A DNA stretch of 64,000 nt, taken from the NCBI GenBank assembly GCA_016719135.1, contig JADKAV010000012.1, positions 1 through 64,000 on the forward strand, given 5' to 3'. Position numbers and translations under genes: made by a program. Numbering within the stretch: position 1 is the stretch's first letter; each line of letters begins with the position of its first letter. This document shows positions 22,652 to 33,018 of this stretch, piece after piece. The notes beneath the pieces were generated by a model. The model saw only the letters and a program-made list of their open reading frames with translations, was not told the origin of the DNA and ran no database searches. Origin of the DNA: Micrococcales bacterium. GTDB taxonomy: Bacteria > Actinomycetota > Actinomycetes > S36-B12 > UBA10799.

Positions 22652-24718
22652 CTACGCCTCAGCCCGAGCCGCCAACGCAAGCTCCCGCACCCGCTCGAGG
22701 TCCTCGTCGCTGTACACACCGTTGACACCGCTGATCGTCGCGAGTTTCATCCCGTGTTTGAGGCCGAGTTTGTAGATCTCCTTGACCTTCTCCCACTCGA
22801 TGTTGCGGCCAATGGTGAAGGTCTCGTACCGACCCTCGAGCGCGAGCACGATGGTCTCGGCCAGGCATGCGTAGGCGACGCCGGGCGGCAGGCCGATGTT
22901 GCCCATGTGCACGTCACCGGGCAATTGAATCTCGCCGGACTCCACGACCAGCACGTCCGGTCGTTTCGCGACATCTTCGGCAGACAGGTCCAACGGCCGG
23001 GCGACATCTGTGATGACAGAACCGGGCTTGACCTGCATGATGTCCAGGACCCGCTTACCCGCTCCCGATGTGGCAGTCACGATCGCGTCCATGTCGGGCA
23101 GCGCTTCGTCGGGAGTCGCGGCGACAAACACCTTCGCCCGCGGGTTCTCCCGCTCGATGTCGGCCTTGAGCGCCAGCAGCTTCGCAGGCTCCGGGGAGAC
23201 CAACCACAACTCGTCGGTGGCCATGGCCAGCAACCGTGCGCACACCGAGCCGATGGCACCAGTCGCGCCGACCACCATGCTCTTGCCGAGCAGCCTGCCG
23301 TCCTCATCGACATCGGCGATTCCGAGTCTGCGGATGGCGTCGTGCAGGGCCCACAGTGCACCCGAGGCGCTGTAACTGTTGCCCGTGGTGATCGGCAGCG
23401 GTGCCCGCTTGGCAACCGTCACGCCCGCATCGCCGACGACCTTCGTGAACGCTCCCAGACCCATGATCTGCGCGCCGAGCTTCTTGGCGATGTCCGCTGC
23501 GTGCAGCAAGCGTGAGTACGTGAACTCCGGATCGTGGGCCATCAGTTGTTTGGGCGTTCCGCCGACCGTGATCAGCCAGCCTTCCGCCTCGTCCCCGGTC
23601 GGCGACTTGACGCCGGTGATGTGGCTGTAGGTGAACGGCGGCGCGTAGGCGATCGCCTTCTCGATACCGTCCATCACGACCTGCGGGGAGACCTTCGCGA
23701 TGGTGTTCACCGGCTCGACGTTGCGCAGGTACTGCTGTGACAACGGGTGGATCACGAACGCGAAGCGGCTCTTGCGCTTGTACCCGCCCGGGTACAGCGC
23801 GCGGGGCTCCAGACCAGCGGAGGTGATCATGTCCAGCAGGTCGTCGTCGGTCAGCCGGGACTCCTCGGTCCCCGTCGCGGCCATCATCAGGGCCTCCAGG
23901 ACCGCCGCGTTGACGGTACACCCTTCGAAGGGCTGGGGGGTGTCGTCAAGGACCAGGTCAGCGCCGCGGCGGTGCAACTCATCAAGGCGCTCCTGCGAGA
24001 CCGCTGACGTGATCAGAGTCTTTCCGGCGAGCTCCTCGAGATCGAACATCATCAGTTCGTCATACGTGGCGACCAGTACGTCCGCCTCTCGGACCGCCTT
24101 GCGCAGCAGCGACTGGTTGAAGCGGCGGCCGGGTGCGGAGACCGGACCGGCGATGGGATCCGGCACCCGGTCGAGGAACCATTTGCTCACCCCGGCGAAC
24201 CGGTCGAGGGCGTTGAACGAGTCGAGCATGGACGGCAGTCCCCACTGCAGGACCGCATCGGCGAAACGGATGTTGTCGGTGAACTCTGCGAGCAGCCGGG
24301 CCGTGCGGCGATGATGGGACCCGCCCAGGATCACGGTGCGGGCGTTGCTGAAAAGGCCGGGTTTGTCCGCCGCCACCTTGCGGATGGTCCACTCCTGCAA
24401 CACGTCGCGCAGGCGGTCCCCGTTGGTGAACGGAACGTCCTTGGTGGCGCTCTCCAGTCGTCGCAGTGCGCCCTTCTCGTCACCGGCGAGGATGCCCACG
24501 GTGCGGGCGTCGCGGGCGCCACTGATCGCGAAGACGTTGGCGCCGGGCCGCCACTGCGACACCATCTCCTCACCGCGGTCGACGTCGCCGTCGGCACCGA
24601 CGCGCACGATACGGAACTCCCGCTCCAGGAACGTGACGGTCTGGTCGTAGTTGCGGTCGGATTCCGCAAGGCTCACATCGACGACAACGGGTGCTTCGGT
24701 CTTCTTCTTGCTCGCCAT
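22652..24718 (-). CDS. Acyl-ACP-reductase-like protein with ~325-residue N-terminal extension
   Basis: 688 residues. From about residue 330 the order of motifs parallels cyanobacterial acyl-ACP reductase (AAR): FAFVIHPLS, the β-rich HITGVKSPTGDE, MGLGAFTKVVGDAG, TTGNSYSASGAL, the nucleotide-binding VVGATGAIGS (484-491) and ACLAETIVLALEG with Cys618. Cys618 aligns by eye with the acyl-accepting Cys of the Synechococcus enzyme (Cys294 in FACFAEAMLLEFEG). GRNIEWEKV then parallels the AAR C-terminus. The extra N-terminal part (ILGGSHHRRTARLLAEF, VLVATYDELMMFDLEEL) is unassigned. It lies 17 bp upstream of the next minus-strand stop, likely one operon. Confidence 0.72.
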   Translation of the reverse strand: MASKKKTEAPVVVDVSLAESDRNYDQTVTFLEREFRIVRVGADGDVDRGEEMVSQWRPGANVFAISGARDARTVGILAGDEKGALRRLESATKDVPFTNGDRLRDVLQEWTIRKVAADKPGLFSNARTVILGGSHHRRTARLLAEFTDNIRFADAVLQWGLPSMLDSFNALDRFAGVSKWFLDRVPDPIAGPVSAPGRRFNQSLLRKAVREADVLVATYDELMMFDLEELAGKTLITSAVSQERLDELHRRGADLVLDDTPQPFEGCTVNAAVLEALMMAATGTEESRLTDDDLLDMITSAGLEPRALYPGGYKRKSRFAFVIHPLSQQYLRNVEPVNTIAKVSPQVVMDGIEKAIAYAPPFTYSHITGVKSPTGDEAEGWLITVGGTPKQLMAHDPEFTYSRLLHAADIAKKLGAQIMGLGAFTKVVGDAGVTVAKRAPLPITTGNSYSASGALWALHDAIRRLGIADVDEDGRLLGKSMVVGATGAIGSVCARLLAMATDELWLVSPEPAKLLALKADIERENPRAKVFVAATPDEALPDMDAIVTATSGAGKRVLDIMQVKPGSVITDVARPLDLSAEDVAKRPDVLVVESGEIQLPGDVHMGNIGLPPGVAYACLAETIVLALEGRYETFTIGRNIEWEKVKEIYKLGLKHGMKLATISGVNGVYSDEDLERVRELALAARAEA

Positions 24719-24735
24719 GTTCCCTCTCCAGGAAT

Positions 24736-25575
24736 TCAGTACAACGGGTCCGCGAAGTTGTCCGCGGCCTTACGAAGCCCACCGGTGTAGGCCTGTACAT
24801 CCAATACCGCCGGACCGACCACCTCGACCACCGAGCGGTTCAAATCCGGCGCGGCGATGAGTTCGGCCGCCGCGGCAACCAAACCTTCGTAGGCCTCCAC
24901 ACCCTCTCGCAAACGCGCAGCCACTTCAACACTTGCGTGCTGGGCGCTGGTCGCAGCCTGCGTCCCCGGCATCTGCTGGCTGGTGCGATACAGGGTTCCG
25001 AGCCGCTCGACCAGTGTCCGCAACGCGGGATCCACCTCCGTGAGCGCTCGACGCAACTGCTGTCCGGCGTCCGGGCTCATCTGGTCGACCAGAGGTAGCA
25101 GATCATCCCAGCGGTGAGCCGCCCGCGACCATCGGGCGACTTCTTCGGCACCGGGGGTACCCACCGGCAGGGGCTCGACCGGCAGCGGCGGCAGTTCCGG
25201 GGTCGGCGGTGGCGCGAGATTCTCGCGCTTCTCCTTCGTCAGGTACGCGAACATGCCCGAGAAACCGGCGACCGTGAACCACAGCAGCGACGGTTGCGGG
25301 GTGACAACTCCGACGGCGCCCATCACGCCGGCACCGGCGGCGCCGGCGGTCCACGCGACCTGACGGCTGCGCATACGCTGCAGTCTGCGCTCATGGCCGA
25401 CGAGGCGATTCTGATGGTTGGCGATCAAGGCCTGCCGCTGTTGCATCACCAGTTCACGGTCGGTGGGACGTTTGGGTTTCATCGCCCGGTACTGCTGATA
25501 GCGCTCGAGGCCCGCGGAGAGCCCTTCTTCGACGACCTTCAGCCAATGGTCGTTCTGCTTGTTCCGCTTGGCCAT
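24736..25575 (-). CDS. Membrane-associated protein, possibly PspM-like
   Basis: 279 residues. A basic coiled N-terminus (DHWLKVVEEGLSAGLERYQQYR, then QNRLVGHERRLQRMRSR) is followed by two adjacent hydrophobic segments (residues about 75-110) and a Pro-rich linker (APPPTPELPPLPVEPLP). A long helical C-terminal domain ends in AYTGGLRKAADNFADPLY. This layout resembles actinobacterial PspM, a partner of the PspA envelope-stress protein, but no pspA is nearby and the match is by architecture only. It sits between two minus-strand genes with short gaps. Confidence 0.6.
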   Translation of the reverse strand: MAKRNKQNDHWLKVVEEGLSAGLERYQQYRAMKPKRPTDRELVMQQRQALIANHQNRLVGHERRLQRMRSRQVAWTAGAAGAGVMGAVGVVTPQPSLLWFTVAGFSGMFAYLTKEKRENLAPPPTPELPPLPVEPLPVGTPGAEEVARWSRAAHRWDDLLPLVDQMSPDAGQQLRRALTEVDPALRTLVERLGTLYRTSQQMPGTQAATSAQHASVEVAARLREGVEAYEGLVAAAAELIAAPDLNRSVVEVVGPAVLDVQAYTGGLRKAADNFADPLY

Positions 25576-25629
25576 ATACCTAAGGTACGTGACGTGGGCC
25601 AGCGGGGCGCAAGATCCGCAGGAAGATCA

Positions 25630-26607
25630 CTACCCATTCTCGGGGAGGTCGAACCACGCGATCGTCGTGGTGTTCAGGCTGCCCATCGCGACCCGGCCGT
25701 CGGTCACGCGCACCCCGGTGACCATGAAGAAGCGTTCATGGCGCCCGAAGAACTCCTTGACCTTCTTCCCGTGGGCGTCGTAGGCGCGCGTCCAGATGAA
25801 CGCGTCCGGCTTGGGGTGGAAGGCCTCGGGCAGGGCCCATATCGCCTTGCGCAGCGCAGGCACTTTGGCCGGCAGGCCATCCAGGGCCGGCTTGCGCGCA
25901 CTGGCCATCGCGACCCAGATGAGGCCGTCATCGCCGGTGGAGATGTTGTCCGGAAAGGCCGGCAGGTTCGTCACCCAGGGCTCAACCCGGCCGTTGTCAA
26001 TGCGCACGCGGTCCAGGCTGTACTGCCCGGTCTGCGCGACCACCACATGGTCGCCAGCCAGAGCGACACCGTTCGCGAACTGCAGTCCGGTGGCCATGAC
26101 GTCCACGCGCCCGTCGGGGGTGCGGCGCAGCAGGCGGCCCGTCCCCGAGTGCTCAAGCAGGTCCGCGGTCCAGTGTTCGAGTTCGAAGCGCTGACTTGAA
26201 TCGCTGAAGTAGATCGTCCCATCCTGCGCGACTGCGGCGTTGTTGCACACGCGCAGGTTCTCCTGCCCGACGGGCACCAGCGTGTCCAGCCGCCCACTGG
26301 CTGGATCCAGCATCAGCAGGCCCTTGACCGCGTCGCAGACCACTACCCGGCCATCGGGGTGGGCCTCCAGACCCAGCGGCCGGCCCTGAGTGTCACCGAC
26401 CACCTCGATCTGCCATCCGTCCTGGCTCACCTTGACGATCCGGCCGTCGTCCAGGCCGGTCAGGATCGAGCCGTCGAGGAACAACACGTCCTCTGGGCCG
26501 TGCCCGGGCACCGGCAGGATGTGCAGCAGCGGCAGGTTGGGGGACGGCAGCAGCCCACTGGTCTTGGGCGGCTCCCACTTGACCGGGCTGATCGACGGTT
26601 TGCTCAT
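25630..26607 (-). CDS. SMP-30/strictosidine-synthase-like β-propeller protein
   Basis: 325 residues. The six-bladed-propeller pattern of the strictosidine-synthase-like/gluconolactonase superfamily is clear: HGPEDVLFLDGSILTG, GRPLGLEAHPDGRVVVCDA, VCNNAAVAQDGTIYFSDSS, LQFANGVAL, FPDNISTGDDGLIWVAMAS and GVRVTDGRVAMGSL. Acidic and Asn residues at these blade tips usually hold a Ca2+ ion. Members are lactonases or esterases. An ATG seven codons upstream (26628) is an alternative start. Its promoter side borders the C/G-only block, so upstream context is unreliable. Confidence 0.83.
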   Translation of the reverse strand: MSKPSISPVKWEPPKTSGLLPSPNLPLLHILPVPGHGPEDVLFLDGSILTGLDDGRIVKVSQDGWQIEVVGDTQGRPLGLEAHPDGRVVVCDAVKGLLMLDPASGRLDTLVPVGQENLRVCNNAAVAQDGTIYFSDSSQRFELEHWTADLLEHSGTGRLLRRTPDGRVDVMATGLQFANGVALAGDHVVVAQTGQYSLDRVRIDNGRVEPWVTNLPAFPDNISTGDDGLIWVAMASARKPALDGLPAKVPALRKAIWALPEAFHPKPDAFIWTRAYDAHGKKVKEFFGRHERFFMVTGVRVTDGRVAMGSLNTTTIAWFDLPENG

Positions 26608-26669
26608 GGAGCCATTGTGCGGCGCCATCGCGTGCGCCGGGTAGGGGGCTCGGTGGTCTTGAAGAGTCC

Positions 26670-28380
<1,711 letters not shown>

Positions 28381-28400
28381 CGGACGCGCGTCTCGAACCC

Positions 28401-29567
28401 CTACCTGCCCGCAAGCCTGGGCGCGCGCAACTTCACCACCATGGCCTCCATGGCCAACTGCGGGGCCACATTCATGCTCAAGGCCTGGCGGGCGTCGCGG
28501 ATGGCACCGATGCGCAGCAGCGTGTCGGCGGCGTGCGTCTCGTCGGCCATCCGTGCCAGATCCGGACGCATCTCCTCGTTCACCAGCTCGACGGGCGCCT
28601 CGTGCTGCAGAACGAGCACGTCGCGGAACCAAGCCAGCAGGTCCACCAGCACGCGGTCGAGTTCGTCGCGCACGGTCCGGGAACGACGCGCGTTCTGCCG
28701 GTCCTCCAGATCCTTGAGCGCGGACTTGGTCACACGCTTGACCCCTTTGCCCTCCGCACCGGCACCCAGCGCCAGCAGCATGTCTGCCTTCTCGGTGTCG
28801 TCGCGTTCGGCCAGCAGCGCCTCGGCGTCGGCTTTCGCGGCCGCCACGATGTTTCCGGCCGCGGCCATACAACTGGCCAGGTCCGACAAGTCGCGCATCA
28901 TGATCAGCACGTCGTGGCGCCGGTTGCGCACTGATTCGATGGTGGCCAAGGCACGGGCCCGGCCGATGTGTCCCATGGAGGCACGCGCGGCGAAAGCCGC
29001 CGTCCCCGCATCCACCCCCTGCTGCTGCAGGAACGTCGAAACCGCGTCTGTGGCCGGAGTGCGCAAGCCTACGACCTGACAGCGGGACCGGACGGTGGGC
29101 AGCAGATCCTCCACGCTCGGTGCGCACAGCAACCAGACGGTGCGGCTGGCGGGTTCCTCGATGCTCTTGAGCAGGACGTTGTTGGCCGACTCGGTCAGGC
29201 GGTCGGCGTCCTCCATCACGATGACGTGCCAGCGTCCGCGGGTCGGGGCCATGTCGGAGCGCGCCACCAGCGAGCGGGCCTCCTCGGTCTTGTAGGACAG
29301 CCCTTCGGGGCGCACGACCTCCACGTCGGGGTGCCCCCCACCCAGCACCGCGAGGCAGTCCTCACACATTCCGCAGCCGCCGTTGGGGCAGACCAGCGCC
29401 GCCCCGAAGGCGATCGCCGCATTCGAGCGCCCTGAGCCGGGAGGGCCGATGAACAACCACGCGTGCGTCATCATCGGCCCGGCGGGCACGAGCGCCGCAT
29501 CGGACGCCGCGGCCTTCAGAACGCTGACCACGTGGTCCTGGCCTACGAGGGACTCGAAGACGCTCAC
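28401..29567 (-). CDS. holB: DNA polymerase III subunit delta'
   Basis: 388 residues from GTG 29567, overlapping the tmk stop by 4 bp. Clamp-loader AAA+ fold: the P-loop reads GPPGSGRSNAA with Arg in place of Lys, as expected for the non-ATP-binding delta' subunit. The zinc module is C-x5-C-x2-C-x2-C (CPNGGCGMCEDC), and the sensor region includes LLKSIEEPASRTVWLLCAPS. The C-terminal collar domain is complete and ends with TAG at 28401, about 20 bp from the C/G block. The tmk-holB pair after topA matches M. tuberculosis order. Confidence 0.92.
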   Translation of the reverse strand: MSVFESLVGQDHVVSVLKAAASDAALVPAGPMMTHAWLFIGPPGSGRSNAAIAFGAALVCPNGGCGMCEDCLAVLGGGHPDVEVVRPEGLSYKTEEARSLVARSDMAPTRGRWHVIVMEDADRLTESANNVLLKSIEEPASRTVWLLCAPSVEDLLPTVRSRCQVVGLRTPATDAVSTFLQQQGVDAGTAAFAARASMGHIGRARALATIESVRNRRHDVLIMMRDLSDLASCMAAAGNIVAAAKADAEALLAERDDTEKADMLLALGAGAEGKGVKRVTKSALKDLEDRQNARRSRTVRDELDRVLVDLLAWFRDVLVLQHEAPVELVNEEMRPDLARMADETHAADTLLRIGAIRDARQALSMNVAPQLAMEAMVVKLRAPRLAGR

Positions 29568-30169
29568 CGCCAGGGCTCCGGAACGGCAGCCCATACCAGG
29601 TCCGCGACCTCGTCCACCGATGGCGAGGCATCGATCACGGCATAACGGTGGGCCGCGCGTCCGGCCAGGTCGAGCAGGCCACGCCGGACCCGAGCCTGGA
29701 ACAACTCTCCCTCGTTCTCCATCCGGTCCACCTCGCCGTCGCGCTGCGAGGACGTGCCGATGGGAAGGTCCAACATGATCGTGAGGTCCGGCTCCAGGGC
29801 GTCGGTGGCCCAATGGTTGATGCGCTCGACGTCGTCCACCCCAAGGCCCCGGGCCACGCCCTGGTAGGCCAGCGAGGAGTCCACGAAGCGATCGGAGATC
29901 ACCACAGCGCCGCGTTCAAGCGCGGGTCGGATCGTGCGCTCGACGTGATCGGCGCGCGCCGCAGCAAATAGCAGTGCCTCGCAGCGCGCGGACATCTGCA
30001 CATCGTCGGCGAGCAACAGCACGCGAATGGCCTCAGCCACCGGCGTCCCGCCAGGTTCACGGGTGAGCAGCACTTCGTGCTTCTCGGACAGCCGCTGGGC
30101 CAGCAGCTGCAACTGAGTGGTCTTGCCCGAGCGATCCACGCCTTCGAACGCGACGAACAAACCTTTCAC
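29564..30169 (-). CDS. tmk: Thymidylate kinase
   Basis: 201 residues from GTG 30169, chosen because GAGAGGG lies eight bases upstream; ATG codons at 30193 and 30199 are further upstream. It phosphorylates dTMP to dTDP. Motifs: P-loop FEGVDRSGKTTQ, the LTREPGGTPVAEAIR loop, DRFVDSSLAYQG with the catalytic Arg, and LDLPIGTSS. It overlaps holB by GTGA and follows topA, forming a replication gene group. Confidence 0.92.
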   Translation of the reverse strand: MKGLFVAFEGVDRSGKTTQLQLLAQRLSEKHEVLLTREPGGTPVAEAIRVLLLADDVQMSARCEALLFAAARADHVERTIRPALERGAVVISDRFVDSSLAYQGVARGLGVDDVERINHWATDALEPDLTIMLDLPIGTSSQRDGEVDRMENEGELFQARVRRGLLDLAGRAAHRYAVIDASPSVDEVADLVWAAVPEPWR

Positions 30170-30228
30170 AGCTCCAACCCTCTCACGGGCCATGCACACC
30201 GGTGACAGGTTGTTGACGACCCGTCCCG

Positions 30229-32844
30229 CTACTTGCGGGAGGCCGCCCGCTTGCGCGGTTTCTTCGGCGCCGGGCCTTTGGCTCGCCGTTCACTGATGAG
30301 GTCGCTGGCCCGCTCCAAGGTGATCGTCAACGGGTCGTCGGCCACGCGCAGCGAGGCGTTCGTCTCACCGTCAGTCACGTACGGGCCGAACCGGCCCTCC
30401 TTGAGTTCGATCTTTTTGCCGCTGATCGGATCGGTGCCGATCTCCTTGCCCGGCTGCGGCTCCTGGCGCCCGCGTCCGCGCTTGGGCTGGGCGAACAGTT
30501 CCAGCGCCTGTTCAACGGTGCAGTTGAAGATGCTGGGCTCGTCAGGCAGCGAGCGGGAGTCCTTGCCGTGGGTGAGGTAGGGGCCGTACCGGCCGTTCTG
30601 CGCCATGATCGGCTCGCCGTCCTCGGGGTGTTTACCCACCTCCCGCGGCAGCGACAACAACTTCAGTGCGTCGTCGAGGGTCACGGCCGTCGGGTCCATG
30701 TCCTTGAACAGACTGGCCGTGCGCGGTTTGACGGTCTTGCGCGGCTTCTTCGCACCCTCCGGCAGGGGAGGCAGGATCTCGGTGACGTACGGCCCGAACC
30801 GGCCGCTCTTCGTGACGATTTCGTGCCCGGTCTGCGGATCGACGCCCAGTAGTCGCTCCTCCTTGGGAGCGTTGAGCAACTCGACGGCCACCTCCGAGGT
30901 CAACTCGTCCGGCGGAAGGTCGGCGGGCACGTTCGCGCGCTTGTCCCCCTGCTCCAAATAGGGACCGTACTTGCCCACCCGCAGCGCGATCTCGTCACCG
31001 ATCGGGAACGTGGAGTTCTCCCGCGGGTCGATGTCGGGCAACCGCTCGATCATCGGATGCAATCCGCTGAAGCGGCCGCCGGCGGGATCGTCGCCGCCGA
31101 AGTAGAACGTGCCGAGCACCACTGAGCGTGACTCGTCGCCGCTGGCCACCACATCGAGGATCTCCTCGAGTCTGGCGGTGAAGCCGTAGTCGACCAGCGA
31201 ACTGAAATGGTCCTCCAGCAGACGCACCACCGCGAACGCCAACCAGGCGGGGACCAGTGCGGAACCCCGCTTGAAGACGTAGCCGCGGTCCAACAACGTG
31301 CCGATGATCGCCGACCAGGTCGAGGGCCGGCCGATCCCGCGCTCCTCGAGCGCCTTGAGCAACGAGGCCTCGGTGTAGCGGGCCGGAGGTTTGGTGCTGT
31401 GGTCCTCGGCGGTCAGCGCGCGGATGGTGATCGCGTCGCCCTGCGCCAGGTGCGGAAGCCGGCGCTGCTCAGCCGCGGCGTCATCGTCGCGGCTCTCCTC
31501 GTACGCGGCCAGGAAGCCCGGGAACGTCACGACCGTGCCGCTGGCGGTGAAGAGCGTGGCCACCCCGTCGGAGGTGGTGGCGGCCAGGCGCAAGGTGGTG
31601 GTGGCGACCTTGGCGTCGGTCATCTGGGAGGCAATGGTGCGCTTCCACACGAGCTCGTACAGGGCGAGTTCGTCGTGGTTGACCTCCCCGGAGACCTGGC
31701 CAGGGGTCCGGAAGGAATCACCGGCCGGACGGATGGCCTCGTGCGCCTCCTGCGCGTTCTTGACCTTCCGTTCGTACTTGCGCGGCTGGGCCGACACGTG
31801 GTCCTCGCCGTACAGATCCCGCGCCTGCCGCCGGGCGGCGTCGATGGCCGTCTCCGACAAGGTGGTCGAGTCGGTACGCATGTAGGTGATGTAGCCGCGC
31901 TCGTACAGCCCCTGCGCGACGCGCATCGTCCGCTCGGAGGTGTAGCGCAGCTTGCGGCCGGCCTCCTGCTGCAGCGTCGAGGTCATGAACGGCGGCGACG
32001 GCTTGCGGGTACCCGGCTTCTCCTCCACGGAGTCGACGGTCATGGAGGCATCGGCGAGGCCCGCGACGATGGCCTCGGCGGCCGCCAGATCCAAGTGCCG
32101 AACGTCGGTCTTCTTCAGCTGTCCGCGGTCGTCGAAGGAGTCCCCGCGGGCGATCCGCTGGCCGTCGACGTGGGTGAGCGTGGCTGTGAAGCTGCCCGGG
32201 TCGAGCAGCGCCTCGATGTCGGCGTAACCGGCCCGCACGAAGCGCATCCGGTCACGCTCGCGGTCAACCACCAGGCGCAACGCCACCGACTGCACACGGC
32301 CCGCTGACAGCCGCGGCATGACCTTCTTCCACAGCACCGGCGAGACCTCGTAGCCGTACAGGCGGTCCAGGATCCGGCGGGTCTCCTGGGCGTCGACGAG
32401 GTCCTTGTCGAGGTCGCGGGTCTCGGCTAGCGCCCGCTGGATCGCCTCCCGGGTGATCTCGTGGAAAACCATCCGCTTGACCGGCACCTTCGGCTTGAGG
32501 ACCTCCAACAAGTGCCAGGCGATCGCCTCGCCTTCACGGTCCTCATCAGTGGCCAGCAGCAACTCGTCGGCGTCGGCGAGTTTGTCCTTCAACTCCTTGA
32601 CGCGGGCGCGCTTGTCGGCGTTGACGACATATATAGGTGCGAAGTTGTTCTCGATGTCCACGCCGAGGCGCGACCAGGGTTCGGACTTGTACTTGGCCGG
32701 GATGTCGGCGGCCTTGTCCGGCAGATCCCGAATGTGCCCGACACTGGCCGTCACCTCGTAGCCGTCGCCGAGGTAGCCCTGGATCGTCTTGGCCTTGGCA
32801 GGCGATTCGACGATCACAAGGCGGTGAGGTGTGCTCTTGGGCAT
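30229..32844 (-). CDS. topA: DNA topoisomerase I
   Basis: 871 residues from ATG 32844, with GGAAGGA upstream. Type IA topoisomerase that relaxes negative supercoils. The Toprim domain (LVIVESPAKAKTIQGYL; DEDREGEAIAWH) is followed by the active-site segment YITYMRTDS with catalytic Tyr321. The C-terminal part has four actinobacterial topo C-terminal repeats, each with a GRFGPYVT/GRYGPYLT/GKYGPYL signature, and a Lys/Arg-rich tail (KKPRKRAASRK). It precedes tmk and holB on the same strand. Confidence 0.96.
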   Translation of the reverse strand: MPKSTPHRLVIVESPAKAKTIQGYLGDGYEVTASVGHIRDLPDKAADIPAKYKSEPWSRLGVDIENNFAPIYVVNADKRARVKELKDKLADADELLLATDEDREGEAIAWHLLEVLKPKVPVKRMVFHEITREAIQRALAETRDLDKDLVDAQETRRILDRLYGYEVSPVLWKKVMPRLSAGRVQSVALRLVVDRERDRMRFVRAGYADIEALLDPGSFTATLTHVDGQRIARGDSFDDRGQLKKTDVRHLDLAAAEAIVAGLADASMTVDSVEEKPGTRKPSPPFMTSTLQQEAGRKLRYTSERTMRVAQGLYERGYITYMRTDSTTLSETAIDAARRQARDLYGEDHVSAQPRKYERKVKNAQEAHEAIRPAGDSFRTPGQVSGEVNHDELALYELVWKRTIASQMTDAKVATTTLRLAATTSDGVATLFTASGTVVTFPGFLAAYEESRDDDAAAEQRRLPHLAQGDAITIRALTAEDHSTKPPARYTEASLLKALEERGIGRPSTWSAIIGTLLDRGYVFKRGSALVPAWLAFAVVRLLEDHFSSLVDYGFTARLEEILDVVASGDESRSVVLGTFYFGGDDPAGGRFSGLHPMIERLPDIDPRENSTFPIGDEIALRVGKYGPYLEQGDKRANVPADLPPDELTSEVAVELLNAPKEERLLGVDPQTGHEIVTKSGRFGPYVTEILPPLPEGAKKPRKTVKPRTASLFKDMDPTAVTLDDALKLLSLPREVGKHPEDGEPIMAQNGRYGPYLTHGKDSRSLPDEPSIFNCTVEQALELFAQPKRGRGRQEPQPGKEIGTDPISGKKIELKEGRFGPYVTDGETNASLRVADDPLTITLERASDLISERRAKGPAPKKPRKRAASRK

Positions 32845-33018
32845 GGTGTCCTTCCGGTTTCGTCCCCATGATGCGGGTACGAATGGGCACAGTACGACGC
32901 CGGGGGTGAGTTGCGCCATTCGTGCGAGTGGCCGTTATGAGCCGGTTACCGCCCTTTTGCCCTTCTCTCGGCCCCATACTCCGGACCTACCCGAAGCCAC
33001 CGGCGGACCGCCACCGGG

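Noticed and set aside
28391..28410. GGTTCGAGAC on the minus strand as a possible tRNA T-arm
   Set aside because: It lies across the end of holB with no acceptor stem or anticodon arm around it.
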